A stretch of DNA of 64,000 bases from Catellatospora tritici (GCF_019083965.1 NZ_JAHRCY010000004.1:496612-560611); one strand, 5' to 3'. Positions 49,117 to 58,715 are shown, counted from the stretch's first letter. The notes: a model not told the origin generated them from the letters alone. Numbers and translations: made by a program.

Positions 49117-49989
49117 TCAGGTCAGGTTCGCCAGGACCGCCGCCGGATCGGCACCGCGGGGAAGGTCACTGACCTGGCCGTCGCCGACCTCGACGACCCG
49201 CCACACGCCGTCGTCGCGCTGCGCCACATCGGTGGTGACGAACCGGGGTCCGAACTCGCGCACCAGCGGCGCGATCGCGTCCAGGTTCGGCTCGGCGGTC
49301 AGATCCGGGGTGTCCGGATGCGCGCCGACCAGCACTGGCTGCCCGCTCACCCACCAGACGCGCGCCTCGACGGCTCGGCCGCCGGAGCGCTGAAAAGCCT
49401 CGAACCGCCGCACCACGATCCCGCCGGCGAGGAAGTCGTCCTGCAGCTCGACCATGCGGGCGACCACCCGGTATGCGTGCGCGGTGTCGGCCAACTCGGG
49501 AATGAAGCAGGCCTCGTCCCACTCGTGCTTGCGCGACTTGACGTAGTCCTTGACCACCGCTGGACCCATCCCCAGTGGGGCGACCAGCGCCGCGACCTCG
49601 TCGACCGACGGCGGGACGCCGGGCGGCCAGGGTAGCCAGACGCTGTCCGGAGTGACCGCGGCGAAGTGCGCGTACCAGCCGGGCAGTTCGTGGGCGGCCC
49701 GGTAGTCCCCCGGCGGCACGCGCAGTGCGGCACCGCGCCGGGCGAGAGCCGTCGCCAGTTCGGCGTAGTGGTCGGCGGGGATCATCCAGCCGCGATACCA
49801 GCATTCGCCGAGTTCGAGCGGAACCCGGCGCACCGCGGCCGTCGCGTCCCCGGCGAGCAGCGCGTCATGGTCGAGCAGCGCCACGGTGCGGCCGAGCTCG
49901 CGGATGGCCGCCGCCTCGGCGGCGAAGTGCGGGTCGGGGCGGCGTTCGGCCAGCGGATCGGCGGGCACCAGCAACGCGGAGGCGGTCAC
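49117..49989 (-). CDS. ATP-grasp domain protein (R2K-like)
   Basis: A 290-residue protein whose C-terminal two thirds resemble the ATP-grasp fold of the DUF4343/R2K type: AVVKDYVKSRKHEWDEACFI (nucleotide-binding lysines), GGIVVRRFEAFQ, VEARVWWVSGQPVLVG and WRVVEVGDGQVSDLPRG, where Glu and Asp would bind Mg2+. The N-terminal part (LLVPADPLAERRPDPHFAAE) is the pre-ATP-grasp region. Such enzymes join a carboxylate to an amine or modify proteins; the substrate is unknown. The start is GTG 49989. It is divergent from the glucanase gene. Confidence 0.8.
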   Translation of the reverse strand: MTASALLVPADPLAERRPDPHFAAEAAAIRELGRTVALLDHDALLAGDATAAVRRVPLELGECWYRGWMIPADHYAELATALARRGAALRVPPGDYRAAHELPGWYAHFAAVTPDSVWLPWPPGVPPSVDEVAALVAPLGMGPAVVKDYVKSRKHEWDEACFIPELADTAHAYRVVARMVELQDDFLAGGIVVRRFEAFQRSGGRAVEARVWWVSGQPVLVGAHPDTPDLTAEPNLDAIAPLVREFGPRFVTTDVAQRDDGVWRVVEVGDGQVSDLPRGADPAAVLANLT

Positions 49990-50308
49990 CGCCGCATCTT
50001 ATGCAGCGCAACGCAAGTCCCGATGTTACGTAACCATGCGCAAGCCCATGCATAAATTCGGTCCGGATATTGCGCGCGTGTGTCCAGAGGGTTACGGTCC
50101 ATCCAGCACCGTCCAACCGCTCCGGTGCGGCAAGCAAACCGTCATCGGCCGAGCCGTTCCCCTGTCCCCCCAGGTCGGCACGGTCGGGGCGGCTGTAATC
50201 GCGCCGAGCCGACCGCCCCCGTCGGCGGATGCCGCGCGCCCGGGCACGGGCGCCGGTGCCGCAAACGGTGACGGGCCTCTCGGCACCCGTCCCCGAGAGC
50301 GAGCTGTG
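49990..50308 (+). promoter_or_regulatory. Long upstream region of the glucanase gene
   Basis: 319 bp without a convincing gene. The first half is unusually AT-rich for this chromosome and holds a perfect palindrome GTTACGTAAC (50025-50034) and the near-repeat CATGCGCAAGCCCATGCATA, likely regulatory sites for the secreted glucanase, the divergent ATP-grasp gene, or both. The second half (about 50150-50308) is GC-rich and would be the 5' leader. Confidence 0.45.
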
Positions 50309-53300
50309 ATGTCCAGACTCTCCTCAGGCACCGGCCGGGCGATCCGCGCCGGTGCCCTCCTGTCCACCGGGCTGCTCGTCGCAGCCGGGATCGTGGCCCT
50401 GTCGGCGCAGCCCGCGCTGGCGGCCGCGACCGGCGGCGTCGGCGCGACCCTGCCCTACGTGCAGGTGCAGGCCGAGAACGCCGCCACCAACGGCACGGTG
50501 ATCGGGCCGACCGCGGCGTACAACACGCTCGCCGCGGAGGCGTCCTACCGCAAGGCGGTGACGCTGTCGGGCTCGGGCAAGTACGTCGAGTTCACCACCC
50601 CGGTGACCACGAACTCGATCGTGTTCCGCTACAGCATCCCGGACTCCGGCAGCGGCTCGGTGTACACGGCACCGCTGTCGCTGTACATCAACGGCACCCG
50701 GCAGACGAACTTCACCCTGACCAACGCCTACAGCTGGTACTACGGCGGCTACCCCTTCACCAACTCCCCGGGTAGCAACCCGCACCACTTCTACGACGAC
50801 GTCAACCGGCTGTTCGGCACGACCTACCCGGTGGGTACGAAGTTCAAGCTGCAGGTGGACTCGGACTCGACGGCCTCGTCGTACACGATCGACTTCGCCG
50901 ACTTCGAGAACGTGGCCGGGCCGCTGTCGCAGCCCGCCGGATCGGTCTCGATCACCAGCAAGGGCGCCGACCCGACCGGTGTCGCCGACTCCACCTCGGC
51001 GATGAACTCCGCGATCGCCTCGGCGGGCGCGGGCGGCACGGTGTGGATCCCGCAGGGCACGTTCAAGATCCTGGGGCACATCGCGGTCAACAACGTGACC
51101 ATCAAGGGCGCGGGCATGTGGCACTCGCGCACCACCGGTGACCGCATCGGCTTCTACGGCAACTACCCGCCGACGCCGAGCAGCAACGTGCACCTGGCCG
51201 ACTTCGCGATCTTCGGCAACGTGCAGGAGCGCAACGACGGCGACCAGGTCAACGGCATCGGCGGCGCGATGAGCAACTCCACCGTGGACCGGGTGTGGAT
51301 CGAGCACACCAAGGTCGGCGCGTGGATGGACGGCCCGTTCAACAACCTGGTGTTCAGCGGGATGCGGCTGCGCAACTACACCGCCGACGGCATCAACTTC
51401 CACAACGGCGTCACCAACTCCAAGGTCACCAACAGCGACGTGCGCAACGCCGGTGACGACGCGCTGGCCATGTGGGCGGAGAGCAACGCCGACTCGGGCA
51501 ACAGCTTCGACCACAACACCGTGCAGTACCCGATCCTGGCCAACGGCATCGCGATCTACGGCGGCCACGACAACTTCGTGACCGACAACCGGGTCATCGA
51601 CTCCGGCCTGACCCAGGGTGGCGGCATCCACGTCGCGCAGCGGTTCGCCTCCACCACGCTGGGCCGCACCGACGTGCTGCGCAACACCATCATCCGCTCG
51701 GGCGCGCTGGACCCGAACTGGAACTTCGGCGTGGGCGCGCTGTGGTTCGACGCCCGTGACGGCGCCATGACCGGCCTGACCAACGTCGACAACATCCTGA
51801 TCCAGCAGAGCCCGTTCGAGGCGATCCAGTTCGTCTCGGGTTCGAACATCACCAACGTGAAGATCAACAACGCCACGATCCAGAACACCGGCACCTGGGT
51901 GGTCCAGGAGCAGGTCGGCGGCTCGGCGACGATCACCAACAGCACCGCCACCGGCACCGGGGCCCCGGCCGCGGTCTACAACTGCGGCGTCGGGTTCACC
52001 CTCACCGACGGCGGCGGCAACTCCGGCATCTTCGGCTCCACCGGCTGCAGCAACATCACCAACCCGGCGTTCCCGCCCTACCTGCCCGACAACGGGTCGG
52101 CGATCTCGGTGAGCCCCAGCGCACTCGGCTTCGGCTCGGTCGCCACCGGCACCACCACCGCCGCGCAGGCCGTCACGGTCACCAACACCGGCACGGCCGC
52201 CGCGCCGGTGACCTCGATCGCCACCTCCGGTGACTTCGCGCAGACCAACACCTGCGGCAGCAGCATCGCCGCGGGCGCCTCCTGCACCGTCAACGTCACG
52301 TTCACCCCGACCGCCGCGGGTAACCGCACCGGCAACCTGACCGTGGTCGCCGCGGGCGTCACCAGCACCGTGCCGCTGTCGGGCACCGGTGTGGCGCCGG
52401 GGCCGATCCTGACCGCCAACCCGTCCGCGCTGACCTTCCCCGCCACCACCGTCGGCAGCCAGTCGGCGACCCAGACGGTGACTGTCACCAACAGCGGCAC
52501 CACCACCGCGACCGTGTCGGCGGTCAGCACCAGCGGCGACTTCAGCCAGACCAACACCTGTGGCAGCGTCGCCGTCGGCGCGAGCTGCACGGTCACGGTC
52601 CGGTTCGCCCCGACCACGTCGGGCGCCCGCACCGGCACGCTCACCGTCACCAGCAACGCCAACAACAGCCCAACCACGGTCAGCCTCTCCGGCAGCGGCG
52701 TCGGCGCCGACACCAACATCGCCCTGGGCCGCCCGGCCACCGCCAGCAGCCAGGTCAACGGGGTGCAGACCCCGAACCTGGTCACCGACGGCAACGCCGA
52801 CACCTACTGGGAGAGCGTCAACAACGCGTTCCCGCAGTGGGTGCAGACCGACCTCGGCGCCGCGACCAGCATCAACAAGGTGACCCTCAAGCTGCCGCCG
52901 GCGGCGGCGTGGGCCACCCGGACGCAGACGCTGTCGGTGCAGACCAGCACCAACGGCAGCTCGTTCAGCACGGTCGCGTCGGGCACGTATACGTTCAACC
53001 CGGCCACGGGCAACGCCGCCACGATCACCTTCACGGCGACCAGCGCGCAGTACGTCCGGATCAACATCACGGCCAACTCCGGCTGGCCCGCCGGGCAGCT
53101 GTCCGAGCTGGAGGTCTACCCCAGCGGCGGCAACCCGCCCACCTCGGCGACGCTGAGCACCAACCCATCCTCGCTCACCTTCGCCAGCCAGGCCCTGAAC
53201 ACCACCAGCGCCGCGCAGGCGGTCACGGTGACCAACACCGGCAACGCCGCCGCGGCGATCTCGGCGGTATCGGTCAGCGGTGACTACCTGCAGACCAACA

Positions 53301-53872
53301 CCTGCGGCAGCTCGCTGGCCGCCGGCGCGTCCTGCACCGTCAACGTCAGCTTCCGGCCGACCGCCTCGGGCACCCGCACCGGCACGCTGACCATCACCAG
53401 CAACGCCACCAACAGCCCGACCACGGTCGCGCTGACGGGCACCGGGGCCGGGGCGGTCGCCACCAACCTGGCCGCGGGCAAGCCCACCAGCGAGTCCAGC
53501 CACACCCAGGTGTACGGCTCGGGCAACGTCACCGACGCCGACCAGAACACCTACTGGGAGAGCAACAACAACGCGTTCCCGCAGTGGGTGCAGGTCGACC
53601 TCGGTTCGGCGCAGTCGGCCGGCAAGGTCGTGCTGCAACTGCCCGCCTCGTGGGGCGCGCGCAGCCAGACGCTGTCGATCCTTGGCAGCACCGACGGCAG
53701 CAACTTCAGCACGGTGAAGGCGTCGGCGGCGTACACGTTCAACCCGTCGAGCAACAACACCGTGACCATCACCTTCACCGCGACCACCCAGCGCTACTTC
53801 CGGCTGAACATCACGGCGAACACCGTCTGGCCCGCGGGCCAGATCTCCGGCTTCCAGGTCTGGAACTTCTGA
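50309..53872 (+). CDS. Secreted GH87-type alpha-1,3-glucanase (mycodextranase family)
   Basis: A 1187-residue exported enzyme. Order: signal peptide (1-38, ending PALA), CBM35-like domain (48-205), right-handed beta-helix of GH87 type (about 215-590), two choice-of-anchor-D (ASPM/SPD-2/hydin-like) repeats (597-801), F5/8 type C domain (801-940), a third anchor-D repeat (945-1047) and a second F5/8 C domain (1050-1187). Asp360 (TADGINFHNG), Asp383 and Asp384 (NAGDDALAMW) have the 0/+23/+24 spacing I recall for the catalytic Asp triad of GH87 enzymes. It would degrade alpha-1,3-glucan of fungal walls or biofilm. ATG 50309 fits the signal peptide. Confidence 0.88.
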   Translation: MSRLSSGTGRAIRAGALLSTGLLVAAGIVALSAQPALAAATGGVGATLPYVQVQAENAATNGTVIGPTAAYNTLAAEASYRKAVTLSGSGKYVEFTTPVTTNSIVFRYSIPDSGSGSVYTAPLSLYINGTRQTNFTLTNAYSWYYGGYPFTNSPGSNPHHFYDDVNRLFGTTYPVGTKFKLQVDSDSTASSYTIDFADFENVAGPLSQPAGSVSITSKGADPTGVADSTSAMNSAIASAGAGGTVWIPQGTFKILGHIAVNNVTIKGAGMWHSRTTGDRIGFYGNYPPTPSSNVHLADFAIFGNVQERNDGDQVNGIGGAMSNSTVDRVWIEHTKVGAWMDGPFNNLVFSGMRLRNYTADGINFHNGVTNSKVTNSDVRNAGDDALAMWAESNADSGNSFDHNTVQYPILANGIAIYGGHDNFVTDNRVIDSGLTQGGGIHVAQRFASTTLGRTDVLRNTIIRSGALDPNWNFGVGALWFDARDGAMTGLTNVDNILIQQSPFEAIQFVSGSNITNVKINNATIQNTGTWVVQEQVGGSATITNSTATGTGAPAAVYNCGVGFTLTDGGGNSGIFGSTGCSNITNPAFPPYLPDNGSAISVSPSALGFGSVATGTTTAAQAVTVTNTGTAAAPVTSIATSGDFAQTNTCGSSIAAGASCTVNVTFTPTAAGNRTGNLTVVAAGVTSTVPLSGTGVAPGPILTANPSALTFPATTVGSQSATQTVTVTNSGTTTATVSAVSTSGDFSQTNTCGSVAVGASCTVTVRFAPTTSGARTGTLTVTSNANNSPTTVSLSGSGVGADTNIALGRPATASSQVNGVQTPNLVTDGNADTYWESVNNAFPQWVQTDLGAATSINKVTLKLPPAAAWATRTQTLSVQTSTNGSSFSTVASGTYTFNPATGNAATITFTATSAQYVRINITANSGWPAGQLSELEVYPSGGNPPTSATLSTNPSSLTFASQALNTTSAAQAVTVTNTGNAAAAISAVSVSGDYLQTNTCGSSLAAGASCTVNVSFRPTASGTRTGTLTITSNATNSPTTVALTGTGAGAVATNLAAGKPTSESSHTQVYGSGNVTDADQNTYWESNNNAFPQWVQVDLGSAQSAGKVVLQLPASWGARSQTLSILGSTDGSNFSTVKASAAYTFNPSSNNTVTITFTATTQRYFRLNITANTVWPAGQISGFQVWNF

Positions 53873-53889
53873 CCACGGATCGCTGACAC

Positions 53890-53922
53890 GCGGGGCCGCC
53901 GGGCATCGACCGGCGGCCCCGC
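53890..53922 (+). terminator. Terminator of the glucanase gene
   Basis: A perfect 13-bp stem (GCGGGGCCGCCGG, 53890-53902, with 53910-53922) and a 7-nt loop, 17 nt after the glucanase stop. Confidence 0.8.
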
Positions 53923-53958
53923 CCGCGTGTACCGCACGAATGGCGGCCGGTCACTACG

Positions 53959-54672
53959 ATGCCGGGCGTGCCGCCCACCTCACCGCCTGCCGTGGCCGAG
54001 CCAAGCATTCCGGGCCGGGCGAAGCTTCTCGCGATCGTGGTCTTTCTCAGCCTTCTCGCCGCCATGATCGGGCTCGTCGAGCTGGTCTTCCCGGGCAACG
54101 ACTGGCGCCACGTCAAGTTCTGGGGCATCCCGGTCGCGGTGCTCTACTGGCCGCTGGCGCGACACGTCATGCGGCGGGTCTACGGCGAGCGGCGCATGGC
54201 GGCCGACAAGCGGCTCGACGCGGCTCGGGAGGTGAGGTACCGCCGCTGGTTCTTCCGGTACTTCATGCCTCCGATGGCGCTGGTCTTCGCGATCCTCGGC
54301 GGGATCGACGCGGGACCGGCGTGGCAGGCGTGGCACGGCCAGGGCCGCCCCGGCTGGGCGGTCACCGAGGAGCGCACCTGCAACAGGACCTGTTCCTGGA
54401 CCGGCACGTTCCGCAGCGACGACGGCGCCGTGGACCGTGCCGGTGTCTGGATCTGGGATCCCCCGGCGCAGGTGCGCGCCGGCGATCGGATCCGTGCGGT
54501 CGACACCGGTGACCGCACGGCCGTGTTCGAGGCGTCCGGCGGCGGCGCACGCGAGCAGTGGTGGTTCGCCACGCTGCTCGTCGGCGGCGCAGCGGCCTAC
54601 CTGGCCTGGTGGCTGGGCTGGATCACCGGCTTCTGGCGGATCCTGTTCCGCGAGGGTGACGACCTGTGCTGA
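53959..54672 (+). CDS. Membrane protein of unknown function
   Basis: A 237-residue protein with about four hydrophobic helices: LLAIVVFLSLLAAMIGLVEL, FWGIPVAVLYWPLA, MPPMALVFAILGG and a last one in WWFATLLVGGAAAYLAWWLG. Between the third and fourth lies an extracytoplasmic domain of about 75 residues with two close cysteines (EERTCNRTCSWTG). The basic loop RRVYGERRMAADKRLDAARE is cytoplasmic. I do not recognise the family. ATG 53959 is the start. It converges with the aminopeptidase gene 60 bp away. Confidence 0.65.
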   Translation: MPGVPPTSPPAVAEPSIPGRAKLLAIVVFLSLLAAMIGLVELVFPGNDWRHVKFWGIPVAVLYWPLARHVMRRVYGERRMAADKRLDAAREVRYRRWFFRYFMPPMALVFAILGGIDAGPAWQAWHGQGRPGWAVTEERTCNRTCSWTGTFRSDDGAVDRAGVWIWDPPAQVRAGDRIRAVDTGDRTAVFEASGGGAREQWWFATLLVGGAAAYLAWWLGWITGFWRILFREGDDLC

Positions 54673-54732
54673 GCCCCGGTCCGGGTCCGCGACCCGCCCG
54701 ACGATCCAGCTCGGCGCCGTACGCGCCGCAGG

Positions 54733-56139
54733 TCACGACGCCACCCGGTGCATCCAGGACTCGACGTCGTCGGCCGTGCGGGGCAGGTCGGCGGACAGCA
54801 TCCGGTAGCCGGTGTCGGTGATGAGCAGGTCCTCCTCGATGCGGAAGCCGTACCCGCGCAACTCCGCCGGGATGAGCGCGTCGTCGGGCTGGAAGTAGAT
54901 GCCCGGTTCGACGGTGAGCACGTGCCCTGGAGTCAGACGCCCGTCGAGGTAGTGGTCGGCGCGGGCGGCGGCGCAGTCGTGCACGTCCAGCCCCAGCATG
55001 TGGCCGGAGCCGCACAGCGTCCAGCGGCGGTACAGGCCGCTGTCCTCGTCCAGGGCCTGCTCGGCCGAGCACGGCAGGATGCCCAGGTCGGCCAGGCCGT
55101 AGGCGAAGACCCGCATCGCGGCCCGGTGGAAGTCCCGGTAGGCGGCCCCCGGCACCAACGCGGCCAGGGCGGCGTCGTTGGCGGCGCGGCACAGCTCGTA
55201 CAGGTCGCGCTGCAGCGGGGTGAACCGGCCGGAGATCGGCAGCACCCGGGTGATGTCGGCGGTGTACAGGTCGCGGGTCTCCACCCCGGCGTCCAGCAGC
55301 AGCAACTCGCCGTCGCGGACCGGGCCGTCGTTGTCGATCCAGTGCAGCGTCGCGGCGTGGGCCCCGGCGGCCACGATCGAGTGGTAGCCGACCTCGTTGC
55401 CCTCCAGCCGGGCCCGCTGCCAGAACACGCCTTCGAGCAGGCGTTCGGAAGTGGCCTTGGCCTGCGGCAGGGCCCGCACCACGTCCTCGAAGCCCCGGGT
55501 CGTGATCGCCACGGCCTGCTCCAGCTGCCCGATCTCCCAGGCGTCCTTGATCAGGCGCAGCTCGGCCAGCACCGCCCTGAGTTCGGCGTCGGCCGAGGCG
55601 GGGGCGACCAGGGCGTCGACCTCGGCGTCGAGCCCGCGCAGGACCAACGTCGGGGTGTCGGGCTTGAGCGCCGCGGCCAGCTCGGCCAGGTGGCGGGTGG
55701 CAAGTCCCAGGCGGCGGGCGCTCTCCCCCAGCGTGGCGCGGCGCCCGGCCCACAGCTCGCCGTAGCGGCGGTCGCGGAAGAACTCGCCGTTGTCGCGGGC
55801 CGAGCGGGGGCGCAGGTAGAGGGTGCTGTCGCCGTCGGGTTCGAGCACGAACACGCCGTCGCTGGACTGGTCGCCGGTCAACCAGACGTAGGCCGAGTGC
55901 GGGCGGAAGCGGTAGTCCTGGTCGTTGGAGCGCGGCTTGAAGCCGCCCGCCGGGACCACGATCCGGTGCCCGGGGAACGCCTGGTGCAGCCGCCTGCGCC
56001 GCGCCGGGGTCCACGCCGCGACCTCGGCGGCGGGCAGGTCGTGGTGCTCGGAGTCGAGCCAGCCCGTACGCATGAACTCTTCCAGGGCCGCCGACACGGG
56101 CAGATCGTGACTGCCGGTGTGGAACTTCTGCTCCGCCAT
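54733..56139 (-). CDS. pepP: Aminopeptidase P family protein (Xaa-Pro aminopeptidase)
   Basis: A 468-residue metallopeptidase of the pita-bread fold. The N-terminal domain (GWLDSEHHDLPAAEVAAWTP, DQDYRFRPHSAYVWLTGD) is typical of PepP. The dinuclear metal ligands are all visible: Asp in LLLDAGVETRDLYTADITRV (two Asp), His in GSGHMLGLDVHD, Glu in LTVEPGIYFQPD and Glu in FRIEEDLLITD. It removes an N-terminal residue next to proline in the cytoplasm. ATG 56139 is the start; no signal peptide. It is divergent from the exporter gene. Confidence 0.93.
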   Translation of the reverse strand: MAEQKFHTGSHDLPVSAALEEFMRTGWLDSEHHDLPAAEVAAWTPARRRRLHQAFPGHRIVVPAGGFKPRSNDQDYRFRPHSAYVWLTGDQSSDGVFVLEPDGDSTLYLRPRSARDNGEFFRDRRYGELWAGRRATLGESARRLGLATRHLAELAAALKPDTPTLVLRGLDAEVDALVAPASADAELRAVLAELRLIKDAWEIGQLEQAVAITTRGFEDVVRALPQAKATSERLLEGVFWQRARLEGNEVGYHSIVAAGAHAATLHWIDNDGPVRDGELLLLDAGVETRDLYTADITRVLPISGRFTPLQRDLYELCRAANDAALAALVPGAAYRDFHRAAMRVFAYGLADLGILPCSAEQALDEDSGLYRRWTLCGSGHMLGLDVHDCAAARADHYLDGRLTPGHVLTVEPGIYFQPDDALIPAELRGYGFRIEEDLLITDTGYRMLSADLPRTADDVESWMHRVAS

Positions 56140-56323
56140 GGGCTGCTCCTACCTCTCGCCGTCGAGTCGAGCAGACATTACCGGATCGCCATGTGGTCCT
56201 TACCAACCTGTCCCGCGACGGACGACCGCCGGGGCGTTACCGGGGCCATCCCGGCGAACCGCGTACCCCGACGCGGTCGGTCGGGGACGCTGACAGTGGA
56301 TCGCCAGCGGAAGGGAGCAGCCC

Positions 56324-57946
56324 ATGGCCGTCGTCCCGCAGCCACCCGCGCGCGGTGCGGGCATGGTGCTCGCCACGCTGGCCTGTGGCCAGTTCCTGAT
56401 GACGCTCGACAGCTCGGTCATGAACGTGTCCATCGCGACCGTGGCCGAGGACGTGGGCACCGACGTCACCGGCATCCAGACCGCCATCACGCTGTACACC
56501 CTGGTGATGGCGGCATTCATGATCACCGGTGGCAGGATCGGCAAGATCATGGGGTACAAGCGCGCGTTCGCGCTGGGCTGCGTGATCTACGGATGCGGGT
56601 CACTGCTGACCGCGCTCGCCCCCACCCTGGTGATCCTCCTGATCGGCTGGTCGGTGCTGGAGGGCCTCGGCGCGGCGCTGATCCTGCCCGCGATCGTCGC
56701 GCTGGTCGCCACCAACTTTCCCCGATCCCAGCGCCCGCGCGCCTACGGCCTGGTCGCGGCGGCCGGGGCCATCGCCGTCGCGGTCGGCCCGCTGGTCGGC
56801 GGCACACTGACCACGTACGCGTCCTGGCGGTGGGTGTTCGCCGGGGAGGTGGTGGTGGTCCTGGCCATCCTGGCCCTCACCCGCCGGTTGGCCGACCTGC
56901 CACCCGACCGCCAGACCAAGCTCGACCTGGGCGGCACCGGCCTGTGCGCGCTCGGCCTCGGCCTGATCGTGTACGGCGTGCTGCACGGCGGTGTATGGGG
57001 CTTCGTAAACCCCAAGCCGACCGGGCCCGCCTGGTTGGGCCTGTCGCCGGTGCTCTGGCTGGTGCTCGCCGGAGGCGCCGTGCTGCTGGCCTTCCTGAGC
57101 CGCGAACGGACCCGCCGCGACCGCGGCCGCCCGGTGCTGCTGGACCCGGCGATGCTGGACAACCGGGTGCTGCGGGCCGGGCTGACCGCGTTCGGCTTCC
57201 AGTACCTGCTGCAGGCGGGCCTGTTCTTCACCGTGCCGCTGTTCCTGTCCGTGGCGCTCGGGCTGTCGGCGGTGGCGACCGGGGTCAGGATCCTGCCGCT
57301 GTCGCTGGCGCTGCTGGTGACCGCGATCGGCGTACCGCGGTTCCTGCCCCGCGCCTCACCACGGAAGGTGGCCCGGGTCGGTTTCGCCACGCTGCTGGCG
57401 GGCCTGGTGACGCTGGCGGCCGCGTTGCAGTCCGGCGCCGGAGCCGAGATCGTGACCCTGCCGCTGGTGCTGGCCGGGCTGGGCATCGGCTCGCTGGCCT
57501 CGCAACTCGGCGCCGTCACCGTGTCGGCCGAGCCTGACGAGCGCAGTGCCGAGGTGGGTGGTCTGCAGAACACGATGACCAACCTGGGCGCCTCCATCGG
57601 CACCGCGCTGGCCGGCGCGGTGCTCATCGGCGGGCTGACCGCGTCGCTGCTCACCGGGATCACGGGCAACCCGGCGGTGCCCCCGGACCTGTCCGCTCAG
57701 GCCGAGGTGGAGCTGTCCGCGGGCGTGCCGTTCCTGTCCGACGCACAACTCGAAGCCGCGCTCGGCGCGGCGGGTGTGCCGCCGGAGACCGCGGCGGCGG
57801 TGCTGGCCGAGAACGAACAGGCCCGACTGGCGGGCCTGCGGGCCGCGCTGGGCCTGCTGTCGTTGATCGCGCTGGCGGCGCTGTTCTGCTGCCGGAAGCT
57901 CCCCGACCGACCGCCGACGGCCGACGCGCCAGCCGGATCCGAATGA
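56324..57946 (+). CDS. MFS drug exporter, DHA2 (EmrB/QacA) type
   Basis: A 540-residue, probably 14-helix transporter. TM1 motif LMTLDSSVMNVSIATVAEDV carries the membrane Asp of DHA2 exporters; motif A is GGRIGKIMGYKRAFALG; motif C is GLVAAAGAIAVAVGPLVGGT. These pumps expel drugs in exchange for protons. ATG 56324 follows GGAAGGGAGCAGCCC, a strong ribosome site. There is no adjacent TetR or MarR gene, so its regulator is not evident. Confidence 0.9.
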   Translation: MAVVPQPPARGAGMVLATLACGQFLMTLDSSVMNVSIATVAEDVGTDVTGIQTAITLYTLVMAAFMITGGRIGKIMGYKRAFALGCVIYGCGSLLTALAPTLVILLIGWSVLEGLGAALILPAIVALVATNFPRSQRPRAYGLVAAAGAIAVAVGPLVGGTLTTYASWRWVFAGEVVVVLAILALTRRLADLPPDRQTKLDLGGTGLCALGLGLIVYGVLHGGVWGFVNPKPTGPAWLGLSPVLWLVLAGGAVLLAFLSRERTRRDRGRPVLLDPAMLDNRVLRAGLTAFGFQYLLQAGLFFTVPLFLSVALGLSAVATGVRILPLSLALLVTAIGVPRFLPRASPRKVARVGFATLLAGLVTLAAALQSGAGAEIVTLPLVLAGLGIGSLASQLGAVTVSAEPDERSAEVGGLQNTMTNLGASIGTALAGAVLIGGLTASLLTGITGNPAVPPDLSAQAEVELSAGVPFLSDAQLEAALGAAGVPPETAAAVLAENEQARLAGLRAALGLLSLIALAALFCCRKLPDRPPTADAPAGSE

Positions 57947-58001
57947 GCCGCCGCTGCCGGTTGCGCGGCAAAGCGCATCCTAAATAGACTTACCGATCGA
58001 T

Positions 58002-58023
58002 GCACACCTATGTGTAGGTGTGC
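58002..58023. promoter_or_regulatory. Hairpin/operator before the small secreted peptide
   Basis: GCACACCTA-TGTG-TAGGTGTGC, a perfect 9-bp inverted repeat with a 4-nt loop, 25 nt before the small secreted peptide start and after an AT-rich TAAATAGACTTA. It could be an operator or leader hairpin for that gene; it may also end the exporter transcript. Confidence 0.45.
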
Positions 58024-58047
58024 GGCCGCGATTATCGAGGAGCAACC

Positions 58048-58293
58048 ATGCGCCGTATGGCCCGCCGCGCCGCCCTGCTGACCGCAGCCGCGTGCGCCCT
58101 GGTCACCGTCACCACCGCTGCCCCCGCCGCGGCAATCCCGCCCGCCGGCCCGAACCAGAGCGTCACCTTCACCTACTACTCCAGCGCAGCCAAGACGACC
58201 GTGGTCGGCGAGTGGTCGTACGGCTACTGCGGAGAGCCGTTCCAGTGGGGCCGCAAGACCTCGTACTCGACTTTTGTGATCATCAACTGCTGA
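58048..58293 (+). CDS. Small secreted peptide, DUF6289-like
   Basis: An 81-residue precursor. A classical signal peptide spans residues 1-30 (RRAALLTAAACALVTVTTAA, ending PAAA), leaving about 50 residues with FTYYSSAAKTTVVGEWSYGY, CGEPFQWG and a C-terminal Cys. The two Cys of the mature part could form a disulfide. The pattern resembles the DUF6289 group of short actinobacterial secreted proteins, whose function is unknown. ATG 58048 follows GAGGAGCAACC. It has its own upstream hairpin and a strong terminator. Confidence 0.75.
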   Translation: MRRMARRAALLTAAACALVTVTTAAPAAAIPPAGPNQSVTFTYYSSAAKTTVVGEWSYGYCGEPFQWGRKTSYSTFVIINC

Positions 58294-58298
58294 CCGGC

Positions 58299-58334
58299 GC
58301 GCGGCCCGGTCCGTAGCGGCGGACCGGGCCGCGC
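58299..58334 (+). terminator. Terminator of the small peptide gene
   Basis: A perfect 15-bp stem (58299-58313 with 58320-58334) and a TAGCGG loop, 6 nt after the stop. Confidence 0.85.
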
Positions 58335-58388
58335 CAGCCGCACTCGGTGGCGGGTCCAGTCCGGACCGGGCGTAATACACTGCGCCGC

Positions 58389-58715
58389 ATGAACCCCTCC
58401 CCCGGCGGCACGCTCTCGGTCATCACCGTCGACGGCACTCCCGTGGACGGCGAGAAGGGTCTCTTCTCCGCCGCGCGCAAGGCGGCCGCCCACGTCGGCG
58501 TGCTGGATGCCGGGGTGCTGGCCGGGAACCTGTCCGCGGTCTGCGACCAGCTCGGGCAGCTGGTCGCGGCGGCCGAGACGGCCCGGGGCGGCTACGAGCT
58601 GGAGTCCTTCGAGGTGTCGCTGGACGTCTCCGCCTCCGGCGAGGTGCGCATGATCGGGTCGGTGTCCAGCGAGATCCGGGGCGGCATCACGCTGACCTTC
58701 CGGCGACGCGGGTGA
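58389..58715 (+). CDS. Pepco/Trypco1-like effector-associated domain protein
   Basis: A 108-residue single-domain protein. An N-terminal strand (GTLSVITVDGTPVDGEKG) and two helices (LAGNLSAVCDQLGQLVAAAE) lead to a beta hairpin, ESFEVSLDVSASGEVRMIGS followed by GGITLTFRRR. This resembles the Pepco and Trypco1 domains, small modules that accompany caspase- and trypsin-type effectors in predicted bacterial conflict systems; the two are hard to separate by eye. ATG 58389 is the start. Its stop overlaps the GTG of the caspase-Hsp70 gene (GTGA), so both are made together, which supports an adaptor or recruiting role. Confidence 0.65.
   Translation: MNPSPGGTLSVITVDGTPVDGEKGLFSAARKAAAHVGVLDAGVLAGNLSAVCDQLGQLVAAAETARGGYELESFEVSLDVSASGEVRMIGSVSSEIRGGITLTFRRRG

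Noticed and set aside
50324..53638. 1100-codon minus-strand frame opposite the glucanase
   Set aside because: Val/Gly/Arg-rich shadow of a repeat-rich coding sequence, with no ribosome site or domain.
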